Shown here piece after piece: positions 1 through 9,925 of a stretch of 64,000 nucleotides of DNA. The position numbers were made by a program, and so were the translations under genes. This DNA comes from Marinomonas sp. SBI8L (lineage in GTDB: Bacteria > Pseudomonadota > Gammaproteobacteria > Pseudomonadales > Marinomonadaceae), in the NCBI RefSeq assembly GCF_001624705.1, contig NZ_JSEO01000018.1:44819-108818 (forward strand), written 5' to 3'. Position 1 is the stretch's first letter; the number at the start of each line of letters is the position of its first letter. The notes beneath the pieces were generated by a model. The model saw only the letters and a list, made by a program, of their open reading frames with translations. It was not told the origin of the DNA and searched no databases.

Positions 1-1535
1 TGAAGGTTCATGTTAAGACGTTTGAATGTATCACTAATACTATTTACATGGATAACTTCAGGCTGAGTACGTAGCCAAGTTGTAAAGTTATCTAGTTTAG
101 CTAGGAAAGCAGGGTTGCTGATGCCATTACTTTCACCGCTATCTAGAGAGTATTGCAGCTGATAAATACCAGTCAGTTCGTCGGTAACAAAGTCAGAATC
201 AACACGGAAATCTTGAGTCTCATCAAAATAGCCAATGAAATTATCTTCAAGTTTGTTCATTTGAATTGAGCTAACAAGCACTAGGGTAATCAGGCCAGAA
301 CCCAGCAGGATCTTTCTTTGATTATTAATAACATAGTCCGCAAGCTTATCCATGCTAGTACCAATCGATGTGCTGCTTTTCGTTGCTTTAGCTGGCAAGA
401 TAGCCATCAATGCAGGTAGTAGCGTTACCGATAAGAAGAAGGCCATCATAACGCCAACGGCTGTGATATTACCTAGATCGTGGAACGGCGGTGCATCACT
501 AAAGTTCATAGATAAGAAGCCGATCGCAGTCGTTACCGATGTTAAGAAAACAGGGCCAAGGTTTACCTTGATACTTTCTCTTAGAGCATCATGTTTATTT
601 AAACCACTTCGCATACCTGCGAACATGCTGACTAAGATGTGGATAGAGTCGGCGACAGCGAGTGTCATAATAATAGTGGTTGCAGAAGCAGAAGGCGGTG
701 TTAGTTGAACGCCAAAGTGACCAGCGAATCCCATTCCTGCCATCATAGAAAGCATGATAACAATAACAGCGCTGACAGTTGCGCTAATAGAGCGAACAAG
801 AAGATACATGATGGCAATGATAACCAAGTACATGATAGGTACTAAGGTAGACATGTCTTTCATGGTTGCTTCAAAGAAAGCATTAGACAGCATTACCATG
901 CCAGTTAAGCGTACATTTACATCATATTTAGCTTCTATTTCTGCTGCTAACGCTCGGGCAGCATTCACTGCTTGAGGCGCTTCATCGAGCGATTTTTGTG
1001 GCATTTGGAAGGTAATATTAACGCCAGAGACAGTGCCCTCTTTGTTAACAATACGGTCAGCCAGCAGTGGCTCACTTAATGCAACTTGCTTTAATAGCTG
1101 AAGATTAAGCGCATCAATATCTTTTGCACCTGTTACCAAGTCTTCAACAATCAGGTCATCTTCTTCAGCATAGGTGTGCTGGAAGTTGCTAATTGAGTCC
1201 ACTCTTAAGGCGAAAGGCAGTAACCAAGACTTTTCAGTTAGCTCTTCTACTGCGGCTAACGCGTCGTTAGAAAAAGCATTGTTGTCTTTTGGCTCGATCG
1301 CAAAAAGGACATTATCTATCTTTGTATAGGTACGTTGTAGTTGTTCAAACTCTTGCAGTTGCGGGTTATCTTCACTGAAGAATACGCGGTAATCATTGTT
1401 AAAAGCTAACAGTCTAGCCCCACTTGCAATGAATAAGGTAATCAAGACAGATGCGATGAGCACTAGCCAGCGATTACGTATAAGCCAATCCGCATAGCGG
1501 CTAGCCCAATCTGATGTTTTCTGTGAAGGTTGCAT
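1..1535 (-). CDS. RND/MMPL superfamily exporter, partial (C-terminus outside window)
   Basis: Reading the minus strand from the ATG at 1533-1535 gives an uninterrupted frame of about 511 codons that runs off the left edge. The product starts with a short basic stretch and a membrane helix (near residues 15-40), then a large periplasmic loop, then a block of helices around residues 230-400, including a TMTLAVADSIHIL-like segment (ATTIIMTLAVADSIHILVSM in this frame) typical of the putative RND superfamily exporters related to MMPL and sterol-sensing-domain proteins. A second periplasmic loop starts before the edge. It lies downstream of a TetR gene and behind two TetR-type palindromes, so repression by that regulator is likely. 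The substrate cannot be told; lipid or hydrophobic compound export is usual for the family. Confidence 0.85.
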   Translation of the reverse strand, partial: MQPSQKTSDWASRYADWLIRNRWLVLIASVLITLFIASGARLLAFNNDYRVFFSEDNPQLQEFEQLQRTYTKIDNVLFAIEPKDNNAFSNDALAAVEELTEKSWLLPFALRVDSISNFQHTYAEEDDLIVEDLVTGAKDIDALNLQLLKQVALSEPLLADRIVNKEGTVSGVNITFQMPQKSLDEAPQAVNAARALAAEIEAKYDVNVRLTGMVMLSNAFFEATMKDMSTLVPIMYLVIIAIMYLLVRSISATVSAVIVIMLSMMAGMGFAGHFGVQLTPPSASATTIIMTLAVADSIHILVSMFAGMRSGLNKHDALRESIKVNLGPVFLTSVTTAIGFLSMNFSDAPPFHDLGNITAVGVMMAFFLSVTLLPALMAILPAKATKSSTSIGTSMDKLADYVINNQRKILLGSGLITLVLVSSIQMNKLEDNFIGYFDETQDFRVDSDFVTDELTGIYQLQYSLDSGESNGISNPAFLAKLDNFTTWLRTQPEVIHVNSISDTFKRLNMNL

Positions 1536-1569
1536 TTTAATTGCTCCTACAAGGTGTTAGAGTAATCTA

Positions 1570-1617
1570 TACCAACCGCTCGGTATGTTGTCATCTAATC
1601 ATTCCGACCGTTCGGTA
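1570..1617. promoter_or_regulatory. Two tandem TetR-type operators upstream of the exporter
   Basis: Two related imperfect palindromes, TACCAACCGCTCGGTA (1570-1585) and TTCCGACCGTTCGGTA (1602-1617), lie 32 bp apart, about three helical turns, between the exporter start and the TetR stop. They resemble a third site at the TetR gene start. Inference: binding sites for the neighbouring TetR protein. Confidence 0.65.
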
Positions 1618-1681
1618 TGTTAAAGGTTAAATAAAAACACCTATTAAGGTGCTTTTATAAAGGGAATCTTTTTTGTAACGA

Positions 1682-2281
1682 CTAAAGTTTTAACGTCCTA
1701 AGGTATTCGATAAAGGATTCATGAAGCTTCAACATACATTCGGATGAGCGACAGCTTTTAACTATGCTACCTATGCCTTGAAAGCTTGAAATGATAAACC
1801 AAGCTGTCTGTTCCACTTTTAAATCCGGTTTCAAAGTTTTGTTTTCTATGCCTTTCTCAATGGCTGTCATCAATAGGTCGCAATGAGTTTTGTACATATT
1901 TGAGGTGCACTGTTGAAAGCCTTCATCTGTTGCAGACATTTCTTGTGAAACACTGTTTACAGGGCATCCTTTCATTATGTCATCGATTGAACAATGAGCT
2001 TGGAACCCAGCTAACATAAGGCGAATACCTTCAACCATGTCATCATAGGCTAGTGCTGTACGCCAATGGCCCAAATATTCTTCAGCATAAACTTCATCAA
2101 ATACTGCATAGCCGAGTGCTTGCTTATTAGCAAAGTGGTGATATAGCGCACCCTTAGAGACTTCGGCTTTTTCAAGAATTTTAGAAAGGCTAGCTGCTTT
2201 AAAACCATACAAGCGCATCTCTTCAGCAGACACCTCTAAAAGGTGACGACGGGTTGCTTCTGAATCACGAGAGTTTGACAT
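1682..2281 (-). CDS. TetR/AcrR family transcriptional regulator
   Basis: A 199-residue TetR-type repressor. The N-terminal helix-turn-helix is clear (SLSKILEKAEVSKGALYHHF, about residues 31-50), followed by a ligand-binding domain with several cysteines. A longer reading frame opens at 2338, but I place the start at 2281: the extra 19 codons would run through a near-perfect operator palindrome (2316-2335), and the protein from 2281 begins with the usual MSNSRDSEATRRHLLEV-type lead. An AAGG lies about 12 bases upstream. It precedes the RND exporter gene on the same strand, so it probably controls itself and the exporter and responds to the exported compound. Confidence 0.88.
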   Translation of the reverse strand: MSNSRDSEATRRHLLEVSAEEMRLYGFKAASLSKILEKAEVSKGALYHHFANKQALGYAVFDEVYAEEYLGHWRTALAYDDMVEGIRLMLAGFQAHCSIDDIMKGCPVNSVSQEMSATDEGFQQCTSNMYKTHCDLLMTAIEKGIENKTLKPDLKVEQTAWFIISSFQGIGSIVKSCRSSECMLKLHESFIEYLRTLKL

Positions 2282-2315
2282 AAAAAAACCTATACCTTGA
2301 ATAAAGTGAAGTCTA

Positions 2316-2335
2316 CAAACCGATCGGTCGGTTTG
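2316..2335. promoter_or_regulatory. TetR-type operator at the regulator's own promoter
   Basis: CAAACCGATCGGTCGGTTTG is a 20-bp near-perfect palindrome about 35 bp ahead of the TetR start, sharing the CCGANCGGTCGG-like core with the two sites near 1570-1617. It is likely to be the autoregulatory operator. Confidence 0.7.
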
Positions 2336-2516
2336 CAAGTGTTAAATCTAAAAAAACATCAAATTCCATTATACAAAAAGTTAAGCCTTTGTTTTCAGTA
2401 GAATAGAAAAAGTGGTATTTTTGTCACAAATAAAGGCTAAAAGCCCTTATTTCGTGCAAAATCTCTGACATCTTGATCACAATTGATGAGATATAGTACG
2501 GATTTTCTTCTTATTA

Positions 2517-3110
2517 TTAAGTGTCTATGGTTTGACGTTTACGAAAGTATTCTGATTTTTCTCTATTGCCACAGGTGCTCATTCGACACCATCGCCTTCC
2601 CCTGCCTCTGCCTGAATTCAAAAATAACCAGGTACAACGGCCACATTCTCTTAGCTTGTTCATATCATGAGTTCTTAAAAAGTTGTCTAAGGACAGAAAA
2701 AACGTATCCATTAACCAATTTTCAGCTTTGGTATTTGATCGCCACTGATACTGATTGTTTTCTCTAACAAAAGACGCACGGGATATGGCCGCCTGAATAC
2801 CAGTCTCAATAGGTTTAGGTATCTGATAATTGGTTGATTTTGATAATAAGTTTTTGAACATGACATGGAATGCTTCTCTAATCATATGAAGCTCTATTAA
2901 AGCCGCGTTAGACTCAGCTTGGCTATATTTGTGCAGGCTTGCTTTATGCTGAGCATTAAAAAGAGGAGAAAGCTCGATCCAATTTAAAAAACTTTGCCAA
3001 TCATGAATATGACTAACTAATCGGCTTTTATCTTGATCCTCGACTGTATTAATGAAATCTAAAATGGGGTGCCCACCAATAAAACTATCCTGTGTTTTTA
3101 TCATACTCAA
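2517..3110 (-). CDS. CGNR zinc finger (ABATE domain) putative regulator
   Basis: A 197-residue protein with an N-terminal domain starting SFIGGHPILDFINT (residues 9-22) and a C-terminal CGNR-type zinc finger: CGRCTWLFLN followed by CRMSTCGNREK (around residues 155-188). The four cysteines of the CxxC...CxxxC arrangement are present. Proteins with this pairing are treated as stress-response or DNA-binding regulators, mainly by domain inference. It is divergently transcribed from an alpha/beta hydrolase gene whose start is only about 90 bp away, so it may control that gene. An ORF of 94 codons on the other strand (2483-2767) is a shadow. Confidence 0.82.
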   Translation of the reverse strand: MSMIKTQDSFIGGHPILDFINTVEDQDKSRLVSHIHDWQSFLNWIELSPLFNAQHKASLHKYSQAESNAALIELHMIREAFHVMFKNLLSKSTNYQIPKPIETGIQAAISRASFVRENNQYQWRSNTKAENWLMDTFFLSLDNFLRTHDMNKLRECGRCTWLFLNSGRGRGRRWCRMSTCGNREKSEYFRKRQTIDT

Positions 3111-3198
3111 GTAACCTATTAATTCAAAATAGCGGTTGTTGTTAATCTTTTATCATTATAACCTGTAAATTCAATTTAATGGTTTTTTTGAGATCCAT

Positions 3199-3999
3199 AT
3201 GCTTAATTTACCTAATCGCTTTCTTTTTGAAGGGCAGAGTGTGGCTTGGAGTGTCATAGGAGAGGGTAAGCCTTTAGTGCTTATCCATGGAACACCGTTT
3301 TCATCTCAAGTTTGGCGAAAGATAGCGCCTTTACTTGCCTGTAAATTTAAAGTGTATTTTTTTGACTTACTGGGCTATGGCTTATCTGAAAAGTCTGATG
3401 ATCAACAGGTTTCTCTCGAAGTGCAAAATAGACTGTTGGTGGCTTTGTTAAATGAGTGGGAACTGACGGAACCTGAAGTGCTTTGCCATGACTTTGGTGG
3501 TGCCACTGCGTTACGTGCTTACTATCTAAATGGCATAAGGTATGCCAAATTAACCATTATTGATCCTGTTGCAATTGCCCCTTGGGGGTCTCCTTTTGTG
3601 CAGCATGTGCGCAAACATGAAGCGGCTTTTAGTGGTTTGCCTGAATTTGCTCACAATGCATTATTAGCGGACTATCTACAAACATCTGCATACTCAGAGC
3701 TTACGAAAGATGCGCTTGAAGTTTATATGACACCTTGGCAAGGAAAAGAAGGGCAAGCGGCATTCTATCGACAAATTGCGCAAATGGATCAGGTTTACAC
3801 GGATGAAATAGAAAATCTTTATCGGCCGATGGACAATGTTCAACTACTTTGGGGGGAGAAAGATGAATGGATACCTCTTTCACAAGGTAAACGCTTTGCT
3901 CAGATGGTGGCCAATAATCAATTGACTGTCGTCCCTAATTCAGGACACCTGATGCAAGAGGATGCGCCAGAGGCCATTATTGCAGCACTTTTGCTCTAA
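3199..3999 (+). CDS. Alpha/beta hydrolase (haloalkane-dehalogenase-like fold)
   Basis: A 266-residue alpha/beta hydrolase. The oxyanion region HGTPFSSQVW lies at about residues 30-39 and the nucleophile elbow reads CHDFGG (about residues 97-102), so the nucleophile would be an aspartate, as in haloalkane and fluoroacetate dehalogenases and some epoxide hydrolases, rather than the serine of esterases. The late catalytic histidine is in SGHLMQEDAP near the C-terminus. Substrate unknown; the Asp nucleophile alone does not prove dehalogenase activity. It is divergent from the CGNR regulator, and a terminator-like hairpin follows between it and the convergent hydantoinase gene. Confidence 0.85.
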   Translation: MLNLPNRFLFEGQSVAWSVIGEGKPLVLIHGTPFSSQVWRKIAPLLACKFKVYFFDLLGYGLSEKSDDQQVSLEVQNRLLVALLNEWELTEPEVLCHDFGGATALRAYYLNGIRYAKLTIIDPVAIAPWGSPFVQHVRKHEAAFSGLPEFAHNALLADYLQTSAYSELTKDALEVYMTPWQGKEGQAAFYRQIAQMDQVYTDEIENLYRPMDNVQLLWGEKDEWIPLSQGKRFAQMVANNQLTVVPNSGHLMQEDAPEAIIAALLL

Positions 4000-4042
4000 A
4001 CCTTATTAGTAGGCTCCTTACTTGAATAAAGCGATAATGACG

Positions 4043-4082
4043 AAAAAAGCCACTCAAATTAATCAGGTTAAACTTGAGTGGC
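4043..4082 (-). terminator. Terminator of the hydantoinase operon
   Basis: On the minus strand a 9-bp stem (GCCACTCAA 4049-4057 with TTGAGTGGC 4074-4082) is followed by six T (A run 4043-4048 on the plus strand), a rho-independent pattern just after the hydantoinase stop at 4111. Confidence 0.75.
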
Positions 4083-4110
4083 GTAATCTTATTGCTAAGT
4101 TGTAATTTAC

Positions 4111-5571
<1,461 letters not shown>

Positions 5572-5582
5572 TTAAAGAATAG

Positions 5583-5612
5583 GGCACCTAATACAACGAA
5601 TGAATAGGTGCC
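5583..5612 (-). other. Intercistronic hairpin between permease and hydantoinase
   Basis: GGCACCTA (5583-5590) and TAGGTGCC (5605-5612) form a perfect 8-bp stem with a 14-base loop, in the gap after the permease stop. There is no U tract, so it is more likely an mRNA stability or partial-attenuation element than a full terminator. Confidence 0.5.
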
Positions 5613-5631
5613 TAATTTGATAAAAGATGAA

Positions 5632-7119
5632 TTATTGAGCTGAGGTTGCACCATCAGAGATGGCTTGGTTTTGCTGTTGACCTGCGACAAAGTAATAAAT
5701 AACTGCACCAGAGATGGCACCAGTAAACCAACCGTAGCTATAGAACCAGGTCAGTACATCAAAGGTTAATGAGATAACAGTGACGGCAACAGGCAGGCAG
5801 AAGGCAATAAAGCCAGCGCTATTAAACAAAGGGTATTGATTGTCTTTGCTATAAAGAGAAACAAGATCCAGTTGTTGGCGTTTGATTAGGAAGTAATCAA
5901 CCATCATGATGCCAGCGATCGGGCCTAATAAACTTGAGTAGCCCAGTAGCCAGTTAGAATACATACTCTCAACACTGACATCTGAAACAATCCAGCCCAT
6001 CTTTTTCATCAGTTCCCAGCCCATCAGCAGAATACCGACAACCCCTGTCATTAATACGCCACGTGTGTGGTCTATGTATTTAGGTGCAATGTTTTGAAAG
6101 TCATTCGTTGGTGATACAACGTTAGCTGCGGTATTGGTTGAAAGGGTGGCAATAATGATTAGGAACATAGCAATAGCAACCCAGAATGGGTTGTCTATTT
6201 TACCAATAAGACTGATAGGGTCTGATACGGTTTCACCAACTAGGTTAACGGATGCTGCGGTTAAAACAACGCCGAGTGCCGCAAAGAAGAACATAGTAAT
6301 AGGTAGGCCTATGATTTGACCTATGATCTGGTCTTTTTGTGATTTTGCATAGCGGCTAAAATCAGGGATATTAAGAGACAGCGTCGCCCAAAAACCTACC
6401 ATGGCGGTTAAGCCTGCAAAGAAGTAGCCCCAAAAGCCAGCATCTGCTGGACGGTTGGCTGGAATCGCAAGTACTTCTGAAATCGATACTTTATCGCTGG
6501 CCCAAAACATCAACCCAAGACCTACCACTAATAAAAGAGGAGCAGATAATGTTTCAAGCCACTTAATAGATTCTGAGCCTTTTATAACGATGAAAATATT
6601 CAAAGCCCAGAATATAAAGAAGCCAATCACTTCTCCTACAGAGCCTAGGCTTGCCCAGCTATCTGAAAAAGAGGAAAAGAGTAGATGTATCGCTAATCCG
6701 CCAAACATGGTTTGAATACCGAACCAACCGCAAGCGACAAGACCTCGGATTAAACAAGGAATATTTGAACCAACTATACCAAAGGAAGAACGTAATAAAA
6801 CAGGAAAGGGAATACCATATTTGGTACCAGCAAAAGCGTTTAATGTGAGTGGTAAGAGTAGAACGACATTAGCAAACAAGATGGCTAACAAGGCTTCGGT
6901 AACAGATAAACCAAAATAAGCAGTTAATACACCGCCAAGGGTATAGGTTGGAACACAAATAGCCATGCCTACCCAAAGGGCGGCTATGTTTACTTTATTC
7001 CAGGTTCTTTCTTTTACTTTGGTGGGCGCCAGGTCGGCATTATAATAATCACTTTTTTCTAGGTCTGGGCCCACTTGGAGCTCATAAAAATCATCTACTT
7101 TAACTGACTTACTGGACAT
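5632..7119 (-). CDS. NCS1 family nucleobase/hydantoin/allantoin permease
   Basis: A 495-residue integral membrane protein with about 12 hydrophobic segments. It carries NCS1 (nucleobase:cation symporter-1) features: WVGMAICVPTYTLGG in the first helix, GIPFPVLLRSSFG in the region after helix 2, and NTAANVVSPTNDF in the centre. Members import cytosine, uracil, allantoin or hydantoins together with H+ or Na+. The start at 7119 is favoured over 7155 because GAGGT sits about seven bases upstream. Its place between the carbamoylase and the cyclic amidase indicates that it brings in their substrate. Substrate choice among pyrimidines and hydantoins cannot be read from sequence alone. Confidence 0.9.
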   Translation of the reverse strand: MSSKSVKVDDFYELQVGPDLEKSDYYNADLAPTKVKERTWNKVNIAALWVGMAICVPTYTLGGVLTAYFGLSVTEALLAILFANVVLLLPLTLNAFAGTKYGIPFPVLLRSSFGIVGSNIPCLIRGLVACGWFGIQTMFGGLAIHLLFSSFSDSWASLGSVGEVIGFFIFWALNIFIVIKGSESIKWLETLSAPLLLVVGLGLMFWASDKVSISEVLAIPANRPADAGFWGYFFAGLTAMVGFWATLSLNIPDFSRYAKSQKDQIIGQIIGLPITMFFFAALGVVLTAASVNLVGETVSDPISLIGKIDNPFWVAIAMFLIIIATLSTNTAANVVSPTNDFQNIAPKYIDHTRGVLMTGVVGILLMGWELMKKMGWIVSDVSVESMYSNWLLGYSSLLGPIAGIMMVDYFLIKRQQLDLVSLYSKDNQYPLFNSAGFIAFCLPVAVTVISLTFDVLTWFYSYGWFTGAISGAVIYYFVAGQQQNQAISDGATSAQ

Positions 7120-7220
7120 GACACTTACCTCATAATCGTTAATTGGATGTGACAAAAACTACCTATTGAGCAAATCTATTTTCTTACGGTTAACCCTCAG
7201 ATTTGTTTGCTTTAAAGGTA

Positions 7221-7247
7221 AACCCCATGCAATTGCCCCATGGGGTT
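7221..7247 (-). other. Intercistronic hairpin between carbamoylase and permease
   Basis: AACCCCA (7221-7227) pairs with TGGGGTT (7241-7247) across a 13-base loop in the gap between the amidohydrolase stop and the permease start. No strong T run follows on the minus strand. It may set relative expression within the operon. Confidence 0.45.
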
Positions 7248-7262
7248 GTTAAGCAGACGTTT

Positions 7263-8498
7263 TTATTGCTCTGCAATACGTTTACTTGCTTCTAGCATTG
7301 TGTGTAACAGTACATTGGCACCTGCTTCACACTCTTCTAAAGTGGTTGATTCGGCTTCATTATGACTAATGCCGTTGAAACAAGGGGTAAAAATCATCCC
7401 AGTTGGAACGAGATCCGCCATGTAGCAAGCGTCATGACCTGCACCAGCATAAATATCCATGTGAGAATACCCCAGCATTTCTGTTGCCGCTTTAACATCA
7501 TCAGAAGCATTAAATTCTACTGGTGCAAAATACCAAAATGGATCTACTTCAATTTCAATATTACGCTCTAGTGAAACTTGCTTACAAAAAGCGAGCAATT
7601 CCTGATGCATGGTTTCAAGTACGGTGGGGTCAGGGTTTCTAAGGTCAGCACTAAAACTGACGCGTCCTGGAATGGTGTTACGTGAATTTGGATAGACATC
7701 CATATAGCCAACTGTACCTAACCCATTTTCGTGACGGTGGGCTATTTTCTCCATTTCACTGACTATCATGGCACTTGGAATAAGGGCATCTTGTCTGAGG
7801 TGCATAGGTGTGGTGCCTGAATGGGATTCACGACCTTGAATTTTGATGTTGTACCAGCGAATACCTTGACCTAAGCGGACAACGCCAATGCTTTTCTTTT
7901 CATCTTCTAGAATGGGGCCTTGCTCGATATGGGTTTCAAAAAAAGCACCTAAATGACGGCTACCTGGTTCATCTTGACCTTTGTAGCCAATACGCTCTAG
8001 CTCATCACCCAATCTTATGCCGTTAACATCGGTTTTATTTAATTCTGTTTCTAAATCAAAGCGGCCGACATAAACCCCAGAACCTTGCATGGCCGGTTGA
8101 AAGCGAGAGCCTTCTTCATTTGTCCATACGGAGAATTCCATGGCTGTTGGGGTTTGAATATTGTTTTCATGTAAGGTTCTAAGCACTTCGACACCAGCAA
8201 GTACACCAAACACACCATCAAACTTACCACCTGTGGGTTGAGTATCTAAATGACTCCCAGTGCCAACAGCTGGAAGAGAAGGGTCTGTTCCTTCACGACG
8301 AGCAAAGACATTACCCATCTTATCAACACTGATTTCGCAACCTGCTGTTTTACACCAGCTAACGAACAAATCCCTTGCTTGACGATCTAGGTCTGTTCCT
8401 GCGAGGCGGTTACAACCTCCTTTCTCTGTGGCACCAAATTGTGCCATTTCCATTAAAGTGCTCCATAAACGATCACCGTTAACTCTTAAATCATTCAT
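7263..8498 (-). CDS. M20 family N-carbamoyl-amino-acid hydrolase / beta-ureidopropionase / allantoate amidohydrolase
   Basis: A 411-residue dizinc amidohydrolase of the M20 group. Metal-site motifs are present: GSHLDTQPTGGKFDG (His83, Asp94), WTNEEG (Glu128/129), ETHIEQGP, the dimer-domain SHSGTTPM, and GAGHDACYMA plus ISHNEAE near the C-terminus. The group hydrolyses N-carbamoyl amino acids, N-carbamoyl-beta-alanine (the Saccharomyces kluyveri type of beta-alanine synthase belongs here) or allantoate, releasing CO2 and ammonia. Being first in the operon ahead of a permease and a dihydropyrimidinase, it is likely the third step of a reductive pyrimidine or hydantoin pathway. A RutR-like operator lies about 130 bp upstream of the start. 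Confidence 0.9.
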   Translation of the reverse strand: MNDLRVNGDRLWSTLMEMAQFGATEKGGCNRLAGTDLDRQARDLFVSWCKTAGCEISVDKMGNVFARREGTDPSLPAVGTGSHLDTQPTGGKFDGVFGVLAGVEVLRTLHENNIQTPTAMEFSVWTNEEGSRFQPAMQGSGVYVGRFDLETELNKTDVNGIRLGDELERIGYKGQDEPGSRHLGAFFETHIEQGPILEDEKKSIGVVRLGQGIRWYNIKIQGRESHSGTTPMHLRQDALIPSAMIVSEMEKIAHRHENGLGTVGYMDVYPNSRNTIPGRVSFSADLRNPDPTVLETMHQELLAFCKQVSLERNIEIEVDPFWYFAPVEFNASDDVKAATEMLGYSHMDIYAGAGHDACYMADLVPTGMIFTPCFNGISHNEAESTTLEECEAGANVLLHTMLEASKRIAEQ

Positions 8499-9001
8499 CT
8501 TCTTTCCTCAACTCAGTCTCAATTTATATATTTTTATTTTAGTTTTTAAAATAAATTAAAGTCTTCCAGTTCCCATGCAATGCAAGGTAAATAGGGGCTT
8601 TAAGGCAACTTATCTTTAATATTTTAATTTACCAAATGGTCAAAAAAACATTCAAAAAAATATGACTCAATTTCAATATTTAATTGGAGTCTGATTTCAC
8701 AAAGCTAAATCTATGCCAAAAATAAGTTTGATTAAAGTGATGAGCTTTTTACTCAGTGTGAGTTAATAAACTTTAAAATTTATTTAAGCGTTAATCAACT
8801 CTATGGATTCGATATAATTAATAAATTAAAAAATATTAATCTTTAGTTAACGGATTACTTAATTAAAAGAAAATAGTTTATAGAAAAGGAAAGGCTAATA
8901 TTCTCTTAGGCGGCGTACTATCTGACTATTTCGAAGGCTTGAAGTATGCTATGTTTGCGGCAATTTCGCATCATTGATACATATTTAGGACACTCTGTCT
9001 G
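8499..9001. other. Divergent promoter region between catabolic and regulator/F420 arms
   Basis: About 500 AT-rich bases without a gene between the leftward catabolic arm and the rightward TetR gene. The notable content is the RutR-like palindrome at 8628-8643. I could not assign -35/-10 boxes with confidence. Confidence 0.6.
8628..8643. promoter_or_regulatory. RutR-like operator upstream of the catabolic arm
   Basis: TTTACCAAATGGTCAA matches 13 of the 14 fixed positions of the published RutR consensus TTGACCA-NN-TGGTCAA. It is 130 bp ahead of the carbamoylase gene and about 360 bp ahead of the RutR-like regulator gene, and its core recurs ahead of cofG. Binding is inferred. Confidence 0.75.
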
Positions 9002-9640
9002 ATGATAATGAAAACACCACGAAAGCCATCAAGTAACCGAGTATTACTTGAAAATCGAATTTTACGTGCTGCAGAGAAGGCGTTTGCAACCAAGGGTTTT
9101 AGTGGAACCTCTATGGAATCCGTGGCGGACTCTGCCGGAATATCGAAACAAAATCTCATTTATTACTTTTCATCTAAAGAGGCGCTTTACCACAAAGTGT
9201 TGCAAGTTATTCTAGATTTGTGGGTCGAGAAAATGGTGTTTAGTGATGATGAAGATGCTTCACCAAAACAGGTTATCGAATCCTATATTGTTGAAAAACT
9301 TGCACTTTCTAGAGACTACCCTGATGCCTCTAAAGTATTTGCACATGAAATAATTAATGGTGCTCCCGTTTTAAAAGATTATATGGTGAGCCATCTTAAG
9401 CCTCAGTTTGAACGAGATGTACAGCTGGTTAAGCGTTGGATTGCAAAAGGGTTGATTGATCCAGTTGAACCTGAGCATTTGTTTTTTACCATTTGGGCGT
9501 CGACTCAAACCTATGCAGACTTTTCGATTCAGATTCAACTACTGATGGGTAAAACCAAGCTAGAAGCGGATGACTTTGACGTAGCGGCTAAGTTCTTATC
9601 AAACTTTGTGCTTAAGGCCCTAGGTGCACAAAACGAATAA
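9002..9640 (+). CDS. TetR family regulator, RutR-like
   Basis: A 212-residue regulator with an N-terminal helix-turn-helix (SMESVADSAGISKQNLIYYF, around residues 38-57, followed by SSKEALY) and a C-terminal domain of the RutR/YcdC type (HLFFTIWASTQTYADF region near residue 160). RutR of Escherichia coli binds uracil and thymine and controls pyrimidine catabolism. This gene lies between the cyclic-amide catabolic arm and the F420 arm, and sequences matching the RutR box sit ahead of both arms, so it very likely controls the whole cluster. The start could also be the ATG at 9008; AGGA lies 11 bases ahead of 9002. The inducer (uracil, dihydrouracil or a hydantoin) is inference. Confidence 0.88.
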   Translation: MIMKTPRKPSSNRVLLENRILRAAEKAFATKGFSGTSMESVADSAGISKQNLIYYFSSKEALYHKVLQVILDLWVEKMVFSDDEDASPKQVIESYIVEKLALSRDYPDASKVFAHEIINGAPVLKDYMVSHLKPQFERDVQLVKRWIAKGLIDPVEPEHLFFTIWASTQTYADFSIQIQLLMGKTKLEADDFDVAAKFLSNFVLKALGAQNE

Positions 9641-9694
9641 TTTTTTGTTTTCTCTCTTCAGCTAGAGAATTCTCGCATTTTATCTTATCAAATT

Positions 9695-9732
9695 GCTTTT
9701 TTTAGTATTTAAAATTAAAGACTAAAAAAAGC
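9695..9732 (+). terminator. Possible terminator after the RutR-like gene
   Basis: GCTTTTTTTAGT (9695-9706) and ACTAAAAAAAGC (9721-9732) form a perfect but A/T-dominated 12-bp stem. No T run follows, so termination activity is uncertain. Confidence 0.4.
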
Positions 9733-9909
9733 AAAAAAACCTTCAAAATCAAATTCTTCTTTTAAAAACTAAATGTCGGTTTTCTATTTTTCGTGTTATT
9801 TAATTCGGTTATTAAATTTACGTTATTCTGACATTTAAATAAAAACTTTCTCACTCTCAATTTAAGAAAACACTTTACCTTCAAAAAATAATTGTGTTAT
9901 TTATAAAAT

Positions 9910-9925
9910 TATACCAAATGGTAAA
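9910..9925. promoter_or_regulatory. RutR-like operator upstream of cofG
   Basis: TATACCAAATGGTAAA keeps the complete ACCA-NN-TGGT core and matches 11 of 14 fixed positions of the RutR consensus. The ten-base core ACCAAATGGT is identical to that at 8631-8640. It lies about 100 bp ahead of the cofG start, which ties F420 synthesis to the same regulator as the catabolic arm. Confidence 0.65.

Noticed and set aside
352-975. Two plus-strand ORFs of 118 and 73 codons
   Set aside because: Both are shadows of the RND exporter gene, which is open over the whole of this stretch on the minus strand.
2483-2767. 94-codon ORF on the plus strand
   Set aside because: It lies opposite the C-terminal half of the CGNR protein gene, whose zinc finger is clear on the other strand; no motif or good ribosome site.
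3199-3999. Hydrolase as part of the F420/hydantoin cluster
   Set aside because: It is on the opposite strand, closed off by a terminator of the hydantoinase operon, and paired with its own divergent regulator.
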